From Haliclystus octoradiatus (Eukaryota; Cnidaria; Staurozoa; Stauromedusae; Haliclystidae), in assembly GCA_916610825.1 (NCBI GenBank), contig OU744452.1, forward strand, positions 3,507,543-3,571,542: a DNA stretch of 64,000 bases. The letters are read 5' to 3'. The translations under genes were made by a program, and so were the position numbers. Below the pieces are notes generated by a model that saw nothing but the letters and a program-made list of their open reading frames with translations, did no database searches and had not been told where the DNA came from. Each line of letters starts with the position of its first letter. Position 1 is the first letter of the stretch. Positions 1-11,950 of the stretch are shown here, piece after piece.

Positions 1-461
1 GTTGGTAGTTGTTCATCATTTATGGCCATTTTGGGACTCTTTTATGAGTTATGGGTCATTTTGCAGTCTTTCAAGAATTAGGCATTACTTTTGGGAACTT
101 GTAGCTCAATTGGGAGTTAATCATCATGTTTGGTCGTTTTGAACTTCCATGGGATATAGGCATTGTTTTTGGTCATTTTGCACAATCTTGGAAATTAGAC
201 ATTGTTTTTATTCATTTTGAACTCTCTTGGTAGTTATGTATCATTTTTGGTCACTTTGGACTTTTTTATGAGTTATGCGTCATTTTGATCATTTTGCACT
301 CTTTCGAGAATTAGGCATTACTGTTGGTCATGTTGAACTCCCCTGGAGTTATGCCTCATGTTTGGTCGTTTTGAACTTCCATGGGACTCAGGCATTGTTT
401 TTGGTCATTTTGAACTCTTTTATGAGTTATGCATCACTTTGCACTCTCTTGGGAATTGGGC

Positions 462-1290
462 ATTGTTTTTTTGTCATTTTGCACATTCTTGGGAATTAGA
501 CATTGTTTTTTGTCATTTTGCACTACCTTGGGAATTAGAATATGTTTTTGGTCATCTTGCACACCTTTGGAAATTAGACATTGTTTTTGGTCATTTTGTG
601 AACACTCTTGGTAGTTATGAATCATTTATAGTCATTTTGGGACTCTTTTATGATGTTTGCGTCATTTTGATCATTTTGAACTTTTTTGAGAATTAGGCAT
701 TGCTTTTGTTCATTTTGAACTCCCTTGGAAGTTATGCATCATGATTGGTCATTTTGAACTCCCTTGGGAGTTATGCATTGTTTTTGGTCATTTTGAACTC
801 TTTAATAAGTTATGCATCATTTTGCACTCTATAGAGAATTATGCATTGTTTTTTGTCATTTTGCACATTCTTGGGAATTAGACATTGTTTTTTGTCATTT
901 TGCACTACCTTGGAAATTAGAATATGTTTTTGGTCATCTTGCACACCTTTTGAAATTAGACATTGTTTTTGGTCATTTTGTGAACACTCTTGGTAGTTAT
1001 GAATCATTTATGGTCATTTTGGGACTCTTTTATGATGTTTGCGTCATTTTGATCATTTTGAACTTTTTTGAGAATTAGGCATTGCTTTTGTTCATTTTGA
1101 ACTCCCTTGGAAGTTATGCATCATGATTGGTCATTTTGAACTCCCTTGGGAGTTATGCATTGTTTTTGGTCATTTTGAACTCTTTAATAAGTTATGCATC
1201 ATTTTGCACTCTATAGAGAATTATGCATTGTTTTTTGTCATTTTGCACATTCTTGGGAATTAGACATTGTTTTTTATCATTTTACACATT
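462..1290 (+). repeat. 382-bp, ten-monomer module, about two tandem copies
   Basis: Bases from about 462 recur near 844. The rare string gtgaacactcttgg is seen at about 598 and 980, and gcatcatgattgg recurs at the same spacing. The spacing of 382 bp corresponds to ten monomers, one of them a short form. The second copy continues to about 1290 before the sequence changes. The same spacing reappears around 2463/2844, 6399/6781 and 12,225/12,607, so this module has been expanded locally in several type A units. Confidence 0.85.
756..794 (+). repeat. Reference monomer, class 1 (gaactccc...gagttatgcat), 39 bp
   Basis: A clean 39-base example of the first monomer class. It begins with the dyad, whose arms aactccc and gggagtt are exact reverse complements separated by tt. 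It continues with atgcattg and closes with the T-rich box ggtcatttt. By hand count this copy has about 41 percent G+C with T the commonest base. Class 1 differs from class 2 mainly by ga for gc at the start and by gagttatgcatc for gaattaggcatt after the dyad. Read from the tttggtcat codon phase, a class 1 monomer gives FGHFELPWELCIM. Confidence 0.95.
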
Positions 1291-1400
1291 CTTGGGAATT
1301 AGACAAGGTATTTTTTCATTTTGCATAACATTGGGAATTAGAATATGTTTTTGGTCATTTTCCACACCTTTGGAAACTAGACATTGTTTTAGATCATTTT

Positions 1401-1418
1401 TAACTCCCATGGGAGTTA
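1401..1418. repeat. Perfect 18-bp palindrome in the monomer dyad (example)
   Basis: The bases taactcccatgggagtta equal their own reverse complement. This variant, with at at the centre, turns the usual interrupted dyad into an uninterrupted palindrome. It recurs in the monomer before gcatcattttcgtcatttt in most higher-order units. The common variant with tt at the centre keeps seven-base arms around a two-base gap. No known binding site is claimed. Confidence 0.9.
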
Positions 1419-2172
1419 TGCATCATTTTCGTCATTCTGGGACTCTTTTATGAGTTATGCGTAATTTTGATCATTTTGCACTCTTTCGAGAATTAGGCAT
1501 TACTTTTGGTCATTTTCAAATAACATGGGATTTATGCATCATGTTTGGTGATTTTGAACTCCTTTGGGAGTTATCTATTGTTTTTGGTCAAATTAAGCTC
1601 TCTTCGGAGTTATGTATCATTCTTGGTCGTTTTGCACTCCCTCCATAATTAGGCATTACTTTTGGTCATTTTGAACTCTATTGGTAATTATACATCATTT
1701 TTGGTCATTTTGCACACCCTTTGGAATTAGGAATTGTTTTTGGTAATTTTGCACCCCTTTGGAAATTAGACATTGTTTTTGGTCATTATGAACACTCTTG
1801 GTAGTTATGCATCATTTATGGTCATTTTGGGACTGTTTTATGATTTTTTCGTCATTTTAGTCATTTTGAACTTTTTTGAGAATTAGGCATCGCTTTTGTA
1901 TATTTTGAATTCCCTTGGAAGTTATGTATCATTCTTGGTCATTTTGCACGCCCTTGGGAATTAGGCATTGGTTTTTGTTATTTTGAACTCCCATCATTGT
2001 TTCTGGTCATTTTAAAATCCCATGGGAGCTATGCATCATTTTGGTCATTTTGAATTACCTTGGGATTAGACATTGTTTTGGTCATTTTGAACTCTATTGT
2101 TAATTATACATCATTTTTGGTCATTTAGCACACTCTTTGGAATTTACTATTGTTTTTGTCTTTTTAAACACT

Positions 2173-4313
2173 GTTGGTAGTTGTTCATCATTTATGGCCA
2201 TTTTGAGACTCTTTTATTCGTCATTTTGATCATTTTGCACTCTTTCGAGAATTAGGCATTACTGTTGGTCATGTTGAACTCCCCTGGAGTTATGCCTCAT
2301 GTTTGGTCGTTTTGAACTTCCATGGGACTCAGGCATTGTTTTTTGTCATTTTGAACTCTTTTATGAGTTATGCATCACTTTGCACTCTCTTGGGAATTGG
2401 GCATTGTTTTTTGTCATTTTGCACATTCTTGGGAATTAGACATTGTTTTTGGTCATTTTGTGAACACTCTTGGCAGTTATGAATCATTTATAGTCATTTT
2501 GGGACTCTTTTATGATGTTTGCGTCATTTTGATCATTTTGAACTTTTTTGAGAATTAGGCATTGCTTTTGTTCATTTTGAACTCCCTTGGAAGTTATGCA
2601 TCATGATTGGTCATTTTGAACTCCCTTGGGAGTTATGCATTGTTTTTGGTCATTTTGAACTCTTTTATAAGTTATGCATCATTTTGCACTCTATAGAGAA
2701 TTATGCATTGTTTTTTGTCATTTTGCACATTCTTGGGAATTAGACATTGTTTTTTGTCATTTTGCACTACCTTGGGAATTAGAATATGTTTTTGGTCATC
2801 TTGCACACCTTTTGAAATTAGACATTGTTTTTGGTCATTTTGTGAACACTCTTGGTAGTTATGAATCATTCATGGTCATTTTGGGACTCTTTTATGATGT
2901 TTGCGTCATTTTGATCATTTTGAACTTTTTTGAGGATTAGGCATTGCTTTTGTTCATTTTGAACTCCCTTGGAAGTTATGCATCATGATTGGTCATTTTG
3001 AACTCCCTTGGGAGTTATGCATTGTTTTTGGTCATTTTGAACTCTTTTATAAGTTATGCATCATTTTGCACTCTATAGAGAATTAGGCATGGTTTTTGGT
3101 CATTTTGCACACCCTTGAAAATTAGGCATTTTTTAAGGTCTATTTGAACTCCAATCATTGTTTTTGGTAATTTTGAACAGCGTTGGGAATTATCCATTGC
3201 TTTTTGTTATTTTGAACTCCCATCATGGTTTTTGGTAATTATGAACTCTCTCGGGAGTTACGCAACATTCTTGATAATTTTGAACTTCCATGGGACTCGG
3301 CATTTTTTTGGTCATTTTAAACACTTTTATGAGATATGCATCATTTGCACTCTCTTGGGAATTAGACAAAAGATTGGTGATATTGCACTCCCTTGTGATT
3401 TAGGCATTGTTTTTTATCATTTTACAAATTCTTGGGAATTAGACATTGATTTTTGTCATTTTGCATTACATTGGGAATTAGAATATGTTTTTGGTCATTT
3501 TCCACACCTTTGGAAACTGGACATTGTTTTAGATCATTTTTAACTCCCATGGGAGTTATGCATCATTTTTGTCATTTTGGGACTCTTTTATGAGTTATGC
3601 GTAATTTTGATCATTTTGCACTCTTAGGAGAATTAGGCATTACTTTTGGTCATTTTCAAATAACATAGGATTTATGCATCATGTATGGTGATTTTGAACT
3701 CCTTTGGGAGTTATCTATTGTTTTTGGTCAAATTAAGCTCTCTTCGGAGTTATGTATCATTCTTGGTCGTTTTGCACCCTCTCCATAATTAGGCATTACT
3801 TTTGGCCATTTTGAACTCTATTGGTAATTATACATCATTTTTGGTCATTTTGGACACCCTTTGGAATTAGGAATTGTTTTTGGTAATTTTGCACCCTTTT
3901 GGAAATTAGACATTGTTTTTGGTCATTTTGAACACTCTTGGTAGTTATGCATCATTTATGGTCATTTTGGGACTGTTTTATGAGTTATTCGCCATTTTAG
4001 TCATTTTGAACTTTTTTGAGAATTAGGCATCGCATTTGTATATTTTTAACTCCCTTGGAAGTTATGTATCATTCTTGGTCATTTTGCACTCCCTTGGGAA
4101 TTAGGCATTGCTTTTTATTATTTTGAACTCCCATCATTGTTTCTGGTCATTTGAAAATCCCATGGGAGTTATGCATCATTTTGGTCATTTTGAATTACCT
4201 TGGGATTAGACATTGTTTTGGTCATTTTGAACTCTATTGTTAATTATATATCATTTTTGGTCATTTAGCACACCCTTTGGAATTAACTATTGTTTTTGGT
4301 CATTTTAAACACT
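2173..4313 (+). repeat. Block type A, unit 2, with an internal deletion of about 231 bp
   Basis: The unit begins with the gttggtag marker, but after gactctttta it jumps directly to ttcgtcattttgatc near 2211. In unit 1 the matching string lies about 278 bases from the marker; here it is about 47 away. Roughly 231 bases, about six monomers, are therefore missing, including the ggaacttgtagctc monomer seen in the other units. It also carries the 382-bp repetition (about 2463 and 2844). Confidence 0.78.
4086..4124 (+). repeat. Reference monomer, class 2 (gcactccc...gaattaggcat), 39 bp
   Basis: A clean 39-base example of the second monomer class. The right arm of the dyad is degenerate (gggaatt instead of gggagtt) and is followed by aggcattg. 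In the frame where class 1 hits tga within ttttgaac, class 2 reads through (ttttgcac), giving 13-residue units such as WSFCTPLGIRHCF. In a different frame it instead brings in tag from gaattagg. The two classes alternate in block-specific orders along the array, so their order can serve as a fingerprint of each higher-order unit. Confidence 0.93.
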
Positions 4314-5877
4314 GTTGGTAGTTGTTCATCATTTATGGCCATTTTGGGACTCTTTTATGAGTTATGGGTCATTTTGCAGTCTTTCAAGAATTAGGCATTA
4401 CTTTTGGGAACTTGTAGCTCAATTGGGAGTTAATCATCATGTTTGGTCGTTTTGAACTTCCATGGGATATAGGCATTGTTTTTGGTCATTTTGCACAATC
4501 TTGGAAATTAGACATTGTTTTTATTCATTTTGAACTCTCTTGGTAGTTATGTATCATTTTTGGTCACTTTGGACTTTTTTATGAGTTATGCGTCATTTTG
4601 ATCATTTTGCACTCTTTCGAGAATTAGGCATTACTGTTGGTCATGTTGAACTCCCCTGGAGTTATGCCTCATGTTTGGTCGTTTTGAACTTCCATGGGAC
4701 TCAGGCATTGTTTTTGGTCATTTTGAACTCTTTTAAGAGTTATGCATCACTTTGCACTCTCTTGGGAATTGGGCATTGTTTTTTTGTCATTTTGCACATT
4801 CTTGGGAATTACACATTGTTTTTTGTCATTTTGCACTACCATGGGAATTAGAATATGTTTTTGGTCATCTTGCACACCTTTGGAAATTAGACATTGTTTT
4901 TGGTCACTTTGAGCTTCCAGGAGGCTCAGGCATTGTTCGTGGTCATTTTAAACTTCCATGGCAGTTATGCATCATTTTCGTCATTTTGGGACTCTTTTAT
5001 GAGTTATGCGTAATTTTGATCATTTTGCACTACATTGGAAATTAGAATATGTTTTTGGTCATTTTCCACACCTTTGGAAACTGGACATTGTTTTAGATCA
5101 TTTTTAACTCCCATGGGAGTTATGCATCATTTTCGTCATTTTGGGACTCTTTTATGAGTTATGCGTAATTTTGATCATTTTGCACTCTTTGGAGAATTAG
5201 GCATTACTTTTGGTCATTTTTAAATAACATAGGATTTATGCATCATGTATGGTGATTTTGAACTCCTTTGGGAGTTATCTATTGTTTTTGGTCAAATTAA
5301 GCTCTCTTCGGAGTTATGTATCATTCTTGGTCGTTTTGCACTCTCTCCATAATTAGGCATTACTTTTGGTCATTTTGAACTCTATTGGTAATTATACATC
5401 ATTTTTGGTCATTTTGCACACCCTTTGGAATTAGGAATTGTTTTTGGTAATTTTGCACCCCTTTGGAAATTAGACATTGTTTTTGGTCATTATGAACACT
5501 CTTGGTAGTTATGCATCATTTATGTTCATTTTGGGACTGTTTTATGATTTATTCGTCATTTTAGTCATTTTGAACTTTTTTGAGAATTAGGCATCGCTTT
5601 TGTATATTTTGAACTCCCTTGGAAGTTATGTATCATTCTTGGTCATTTTGCACGCCCTTGGGAATTAGGCATTGGTTTTTGTTATTTTGAACTCCCATCA
5701 TTGTTTCTGGTCATTTTAAAATCCCATGGGTGTTATGCATCATTTTGGTCAATTTGAATTACCTTGGGATTAGACATTGTTTTGGTCATTTTGAACTCTA
5801 TTGTTAATTATACATCATTTTTGGTCATTTAGCACACCCTTTGGAATTTACTATTGTTTTTGGTCTTTTTAAACACT
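4314..5877 (+). repeat. Block type A, unit 3 (about 1.56 kb, shortened)
   Basis: This is the shortest complete unit between two gttggtag markers. It matches unit 1 up to about 4900. It then passes through a monomer with gcttccaggaggctcagg at about 4912, typical of other parts of type A, straight to the ttttcgtcattttggg section at about 4970. It lacks the 382-bp duplication and the following monomers. The joint near 4910 is consistent with unequal exchange between non-equivalent monomers. Confidence 0.75.
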
Positions 5878-8800
5878 GTTGGTAGTTGTTCATCATTTAT
5901 GGCCATTTTGGGACTCTTTTATGAGTTATGGGTCATTTTGCAGTCTTTCAAGAATGAGACATTACTTTTGGGAACTTGGAGCTCAATTGGGAGTTAATCA
6001 TCATGTTTGGTCGTTTTGAACGTCCATGGGACATAGGCATTGTTTTTGGTCATTTTGCACAATCTTGGAAATTAGACATTGTTTTTATTCATTTTGAACT
6101 CTCTTGGTAGTTATGTATCATTTTTGGTCACTTTGGACTTTTTTATAAGTTATGCGTCATTTTGATCATTTTGCACTCTTTCGAGAATTAGGCATTACTG
6201 TTGGTCATGTTGAACTCCCCTGGAGTTATGCCTCATGTTTGGTCGTTTTGAACTTCCTTGGGACTCAGGCATTGTTTTTTGTCATTTTGAACTCTTTTAT
6301 GAGTTATGCATCACTTTGCACTCTCTTGGGAATTGGGCATTGTTTTTTGTCATTTTGCACATTCTTGGGAATTAGACATTGTTTTTGGTCATTTTGTGAA
6401 CACTCTTGGTAGTTATGAATCATTTATATTCATTTTGGGACTCTTTTATGATGTTTGCGTCATTTTGATCATTTTGAACTTTTTTGAGAATTAGGCATTG
6501 CTTTTGTTCATTTTGAACTCCCTTGGAAGTTATGCATCATGATTGGTCATTTTGAACTCCCTTGGGAGTTATGCATTGTTTTTGGTCATTTTGAACTCTT
6601 TTATAAGTTATGCATCATTTTGCACTCTATAGAGAATTATGCATTGTTTTTTGTCATTTTGCACATTCTTGGGAATTAGACATTGTTTTTTGTCATTTTG
6701 CACTACCTTGGGAATTAGAATATGTTTTTGGTCATCTTGCACACCTTTGGAAATTAGACATTGTTTTTGGTCATTTTGTGAACACTCTTGGTAGTTGTGA
6801 ATCATTTATGGTCATTTTGGGACTCTTTTATGATGTTTGCGTCATTTTGATCATTTTGAACTTTTTTGAGAATTAGGCATTGCTTTAGTTCATTTTGAAC
6901 TCCCTTGGAAGTTATGCATCATGATTGGTCATTTTGAACTCCCTTGGGAGTTATGCATTGTTTTTGGTCATTTTGAACTCTTTTATAAGTTATGCATCAT
7001 TTTGCACTCTATAGAGAATTAGGCATGGTTTTTGGTCATTTTGCACACCCTTGAAAATCAGGCATTTTTTTAGGTCTATTTGAACTCCAATCATTGTTTT
7101 TGGTAATTTTGAACAGCGTTTGGAATTATCCATTGCTTTTTGTTATTTTGAACTCCCATCATGGTTTTTGGTAATTATGAACTCTCTCGGGAGTTACGCA
7201 ACATTCTTGATAATTTTGAACTTCCATGGGACTCAGGCATTTTTTTGGTCATTTTAAACACTTTTATGAGATATGCATCATTTGCACTCTCTTGGGAATT
7301 AAGCAAAAGATTGGTGATATTGCACTCCCTTGGGATTTAGGCATTGTTTTTTATCATTTTACACATTCTTGAGAATTAGACATTATATTTTGTCATTTTG
7401 CATTACATTGGGAATTAGAATATGTTTTTGGTCATTTTCCACACCTTTGTAAACTAGACATTGTTTTAGATCATTTTTAACTCCCATGGGAGTTATGCAT
7501 CATTTTCGTCATTTTGGGACTCTTTTATGAGTTATGCGTAATTTTGATCATTTTGCACTCTTTCGAGAATTAGGCATTACTTTTGGTCATTTTCAAATAA
7601 CATGGGATTTATGCAGCATGTTTGGTGATTTTGAACTCCTTCGGGAGTTATCTATTGTTTTTGGTCAAATTAAGCTCACTTCGGAGTTATGTATCATTCT
7701 TGGTCGTTTTGCACTCTCTCCATAATTAGGCATTACTTTTGGTCATTTTGAACACTCTTGGTAGTTATGCATCATTTATGGTCATTTTGGGACTGTTTTA
7801 TGAGTTATTCGTCATTTTAGTCATTTGGAATTTTTTTGAGAATTAGGCATCACTTTTGTATATTTTGAACTCCCTTGGAAGTTATGCATCATGTTTGGTC
7901 ATTTTGAACTCTCTTGGGAGTTATGCATCATGTTTGGTCGTTTTGAACTTCCATGCCATTTGGCATTGTTTTTAGTCATTTTGCACTCCTTTGGGAATTA
8001 GGCATTGTTTTTGATCATTTTGCACACCCTTGTTAATTAGAAATTGTTTTTTGTCTTTTCGAAATCTATTGGGAATTATGCATCATTTTTGGTCACTTTG
8101 AGCTTCCAGGAGCCTCAGGCATTGTTCCTGGTCATTTTAAACTTCCATGGCAGTTATGCATCATTTTCGTCATTTTGGGACTCTTTTATGAGTTATGCGT
8201 AATTTTGATCATTTTGCACTACATTGGAAATTAGAATATGTTTTTGGTCATTTTCCACACCTCTGGAAACTGGACATTGTTTTAGATCATTTTTAACTCC
8301 CATGGGAGTTATGCATCATTTTCGTCATTTTGGGACTCTTTTATGAGTTATGCGTAATTTTGATCATTTTGCACTCTTTGGAGAATTAGGCATTACTTTT
8401 GGTCATTTTCAAATAACATAGGATTTATGCATCATGTATGGTGATTTTGAACTCCTTTGGGAGTTATCTATTGTTTTTGGTCAAATTAAGCTCTCTTCGG
8501 AGTTATGTATCATTCTTGGTCGTTTTGCACTCTCTCCATAATTAGGCATTACTTTTGGCCATTTTGAACTCTATTGGTAATTATACATCATTTTTGGTCA
8601 TTTTGGACACCTTTTGGAATTAGGAATTGTTTTTGGTAATTTTGCACCCTTTTGGAAATTAGACATTGTTTTTGGTCATTTTGAACACTCTTGGTAGTTA
8701 TGCATCATTTATGGTCATTTTGGGACTGTTTTATGAGTTATTCGCCATTTTAGTCATTTTGAACTTTTTTGAGAATTAGGCATCGCATTTGTATATTTTT

Positions 8801-9066
8801 AACTCCCTTGGAAGTTATGTATCATTCTTGGTCATTTTGCACTCCCTTGGGAATTAGGCATTGCTTTTTGTTATTTTGAACTCCCATCATTGTTTCTGGT
8901 CATTTGAAAATCCCATGGGAGTTATGCATCATTTTGGTCATTTTGAATTACCTTGGGATTAGACATTGTTTTGGTCATTTTGAACTCTATTGTTAATTAT
9001 ATATCATTTTTGGTCCTTTAGCACACCCTTTGGAATTAACTATTGTTTTTGGTCATTTTAAACACT
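5878..9066 (+). repeat. Block type A, unit 4 (about 3.19 kb, longest)
   Basis: The unit starts with the gttggtag marker, includes the 382-bp repetition (6399 and 6781), and passes twice through the ttttcaaataacat and caaattaagctc section, at about 7588-7690 and 8410-8510. The doubled section explains why it is about 1 kb longer than units 1 and 2. It also contains cttccatgccatttgg near 7950, a monomer variant that recurs in units 5 and 6 and near 41,880. Confidence 0.75.
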
Positions 9067-11950
9067 GTTGGTAGTTGTTCATCATTTATGGCCATTTTGG
9101 GACTCTTTTATGAGTTATGGGTCATTTTGCAGTCTTTCAAGAATTAGGCATTACTTTTGGGAACTTGTAGCTCAATTGGGAGTTAATCATCATGTTTGGT
9201 CGTTTTGAACTTCCATGGGACATAGGCATTGTTTTTGGTCATTTTGCACAATCTTGGAAATTAGACATTGTTTTTATTCATTTTGAACTCTCTTTGTAGT
9301 TATGTATCATTTTTGGTCACTTTGGACTTTTTTATGAGTTATGCGTCATTTTGATCATTTTGCACTCTTTCGAGAATTAGGCATTACTGTTGGTCATGTT
9401 GAACTCCCCTGGAGTTATGCCTCATGTTTGGTCGTTTTGAACTTCCATGGGACTCAGGCATTGTTTTTGGTCATTTTGAACTCTTTTATCAGTTATGCAT
9501 CACTTTGCACTCTCTTGGGAATTGGGCATGGTTTTTTTGTCATTTTGCACATTCTTGGGAATTAGACATTGTTTTTTGTCATTTTGCACTACCTTGGGAA
9601 TTAGAATATGTTTTTGGTCATCTTGCACACCTTTGGAAATTAGACATTGTTTTTGGTCATTTTGTGAACACTCTTGGTAGTTGTGAATCATTTATGGTCA
9701 TTTTGGGACTCTTTTATGATGTTTGCGTCATTTTGATCATTTTGAACTTTTTTGAGAATTAGGCATTGCTTTCATTGCTTTAGTTCATTTTGAACTCCCT
9801 TGGAAGTTATGCATCATGATTGGTCATTTTGAACTCCCTTGGGAGTTATGCATTGTTTTTGGTCATTTTGAACTCTTTTATAAGTTATGCATCATTTTGC
9901 ACTCTATAGAGAATTAGGCATGGTTTTTGGTCATTTTGCACACCCTTGAAAATTAGGCATTTTTTTAGGTCTATTTGAACTCCAATCATTGTTTTTGGTA
10001 ATTTTGAACAGCGTTTGGAATTATCCATTGCTTTTTGTTATTTTGAACTCCCATCATGGTTTTTGGTAATTATGAAATCTCTCGGGAGTTACGCAACATT
10101 CTTGATAATTTTGAACTTCCATGGGACTCAGGCATTTTTTTGGTCATTTTAAACACTTTTATGAGATATGCATCATTTGCACTCTCTTGGGAATTAAGCA
10201 AAAGATTGGTGAAATTGCACTCCCTTGGGATTTAGGCATTGTTTTTTATCATTTTACACATTCTTGAGAATTAGACATTATATTTTGTCATTTTGCATTA
10301 CATTGGGAATTAGAATATGTTTTTGGTCATTTTCCACACCTTTGTAAACTAGACATTGTTTTAGATCATTTTTAACTCCCATGGGAGTTATGCATCATTT
10401 TCGTCATTTTGGGACTCTTTTATCAGTTATGCGTAATTTTGATCATTTTGCACTCTTTCGAGAATGAGGCATTACTTTTGGTCATTTTCAAATAACATGG
10501 GATTTATGCAGCATGTTTGGTGATTTTGAACTCCTTCGGGAGTTATCTATTGTTTTTGGTAAATTTAAGCTCACTTCGGAGTTATGTATCATTCTTGGTC
10601 GTTTTGCACTCTCTCCATAATTAGGCATTACTTTTGGTCATTTTGAACACTCTTGGTAGTTATGCATCATTTATGGTTATTTTGGGACTGTTTTATGAGT
10701 TATTTGTCATTTTAGTCATTTGGAATTTTTTTGAGAATTAGGCATCGCTTTTGTATATTTTGAACTCCCTTGGAAGTTATGCATCATGTTTGGTCATTTT
10801 GAACTCCCTTGGGAGTTATGCATCATGTTTGGTCGTTTTGAACTTCCATGCCACTTGGCATTGTTTTTAGTCATTTTGCACTCCTTTGGGAATTAGGCAT
10901 TGTTTTTGATCATTTTGCACACCCTTGTTAATTAGAAATTGTATATTTTCATTTCGAAATCTATTGGGAATTATCTATCATTTTTGGTCACTTTGAGCAT
11001 CCAGGAGGCTCAGGCATTGTTCCTGGTCATTTTAAACTTCCATGGCAGTTATGCATCATTTTGGCCATTTTGAATTACCTTGGGAATTATCCATTGCATT
11101 TTGTTATTTTAAAATCCCATCATTGTTTTTGATAATTTTTGACTCCCATGGGAGTTATGCATCATTTTCGTCATTTTGGGACTCTTTTATGAGTTATGCG
11201 TAATTTTGATCATTTTGCACTACATTGGAAATTAGAATATGTTTTTGGTCATTTTCCACACCTTTGGAAACTGGACATTGTTTTAGATCATTTTTAACTC
11301 CCATGGGAGTTATGCATCATTTTCGTCATTTTGGGACTCTTTTATGAGTTATGCGTAATTTTGATCATTTTGCACTCTTTGGAGAATTAGGCATTACTTT
11401 TGGTCATTTTCAAATAACATAGGATTTATGCATCATGTATGGTGATTTTGAACTCCTTTGGGAGTTATCTATTGTTTTTGGTCAAATTAAGCTCTCTTCG
11501 GAGTTATGTATCATTCTTGGTCGTTTTGCACTCTCTCCATAATTAGGCATTACTTTTGGCCATTTTGAACACTCTTGGTAGTTATGCATCATTTATGGTC
11601 ATTTTGGGACTGTTTTATGAGCTATTCGTCATTTTAGTCATTTTGAACTTTTTTGAGAATTAGGCATCGCATTTGTATATTTTTAACTCCCTTGGAAGTT
11701 ATGTATCATTCTTGGTCATTTTGCACTCCCTTGGGAATTAGGCATTGCTTTTTGTTATTTTGAACTCCCATCATTGTTTCTGGTCATTTGAAAATCCCAT
11801 GGGAGTTATGCATCATTTTGATCATTTTGAATTACCTTGGGATTAGACATTGTTTTGGTCATTTTGAACTCTATTGTTAATTATATATCATTTTTGGTCA
11901 TTTAGCACACCCTTTGGAATTAACTAGTGTTTTTGGTCATTTTAAACACT
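9067..11950 (+). repeat. Block type A, unit 5 (about 2.88 kb)
   Basis: Same order of marker monomers as unit 4 and also with a doubled ttttcaaataacat section (about 10,490 and 11,410). Two small private changes are visible. One is a nine-base tandem duplication, cattgctttcattgcttt, at 9764-9781. The other is the loss of exactly three monomers (117 bp) near 11,566 compared with the copy around 22,857. Confidence 0.75.
9764..9781 (+). repeat. Nine-base tandem duplication private to unit 5
   Basis: The string cattgcttt occurs twice in direct succession, where all sister copies (for example near 6884 and 24,055) have it once. This looks like replication slippage in one copy. It is a useful private marker for this unit. 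Confidence 0.88.

Larger units (their letters stand above)
1..2172 (+). repeat. Block type A, unit 1 (about 2.17 kb)
   Basis: The unit opens with gttggtagttgttcatc, the marker used here for block type A. It runs through the rare monomers ggaacttgtagctcaattgg (about 91), ctttcgagaattaggcattactg (about 299), a 382-bp duplicated module, the caaattaagctctcttcgg monomer near 1590, and returns to the marker at 2173. Any start is arbitrary in a tandem array. This marker was chosen because it is distinctive and occurs only in this block type. Confidence 0.8.
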
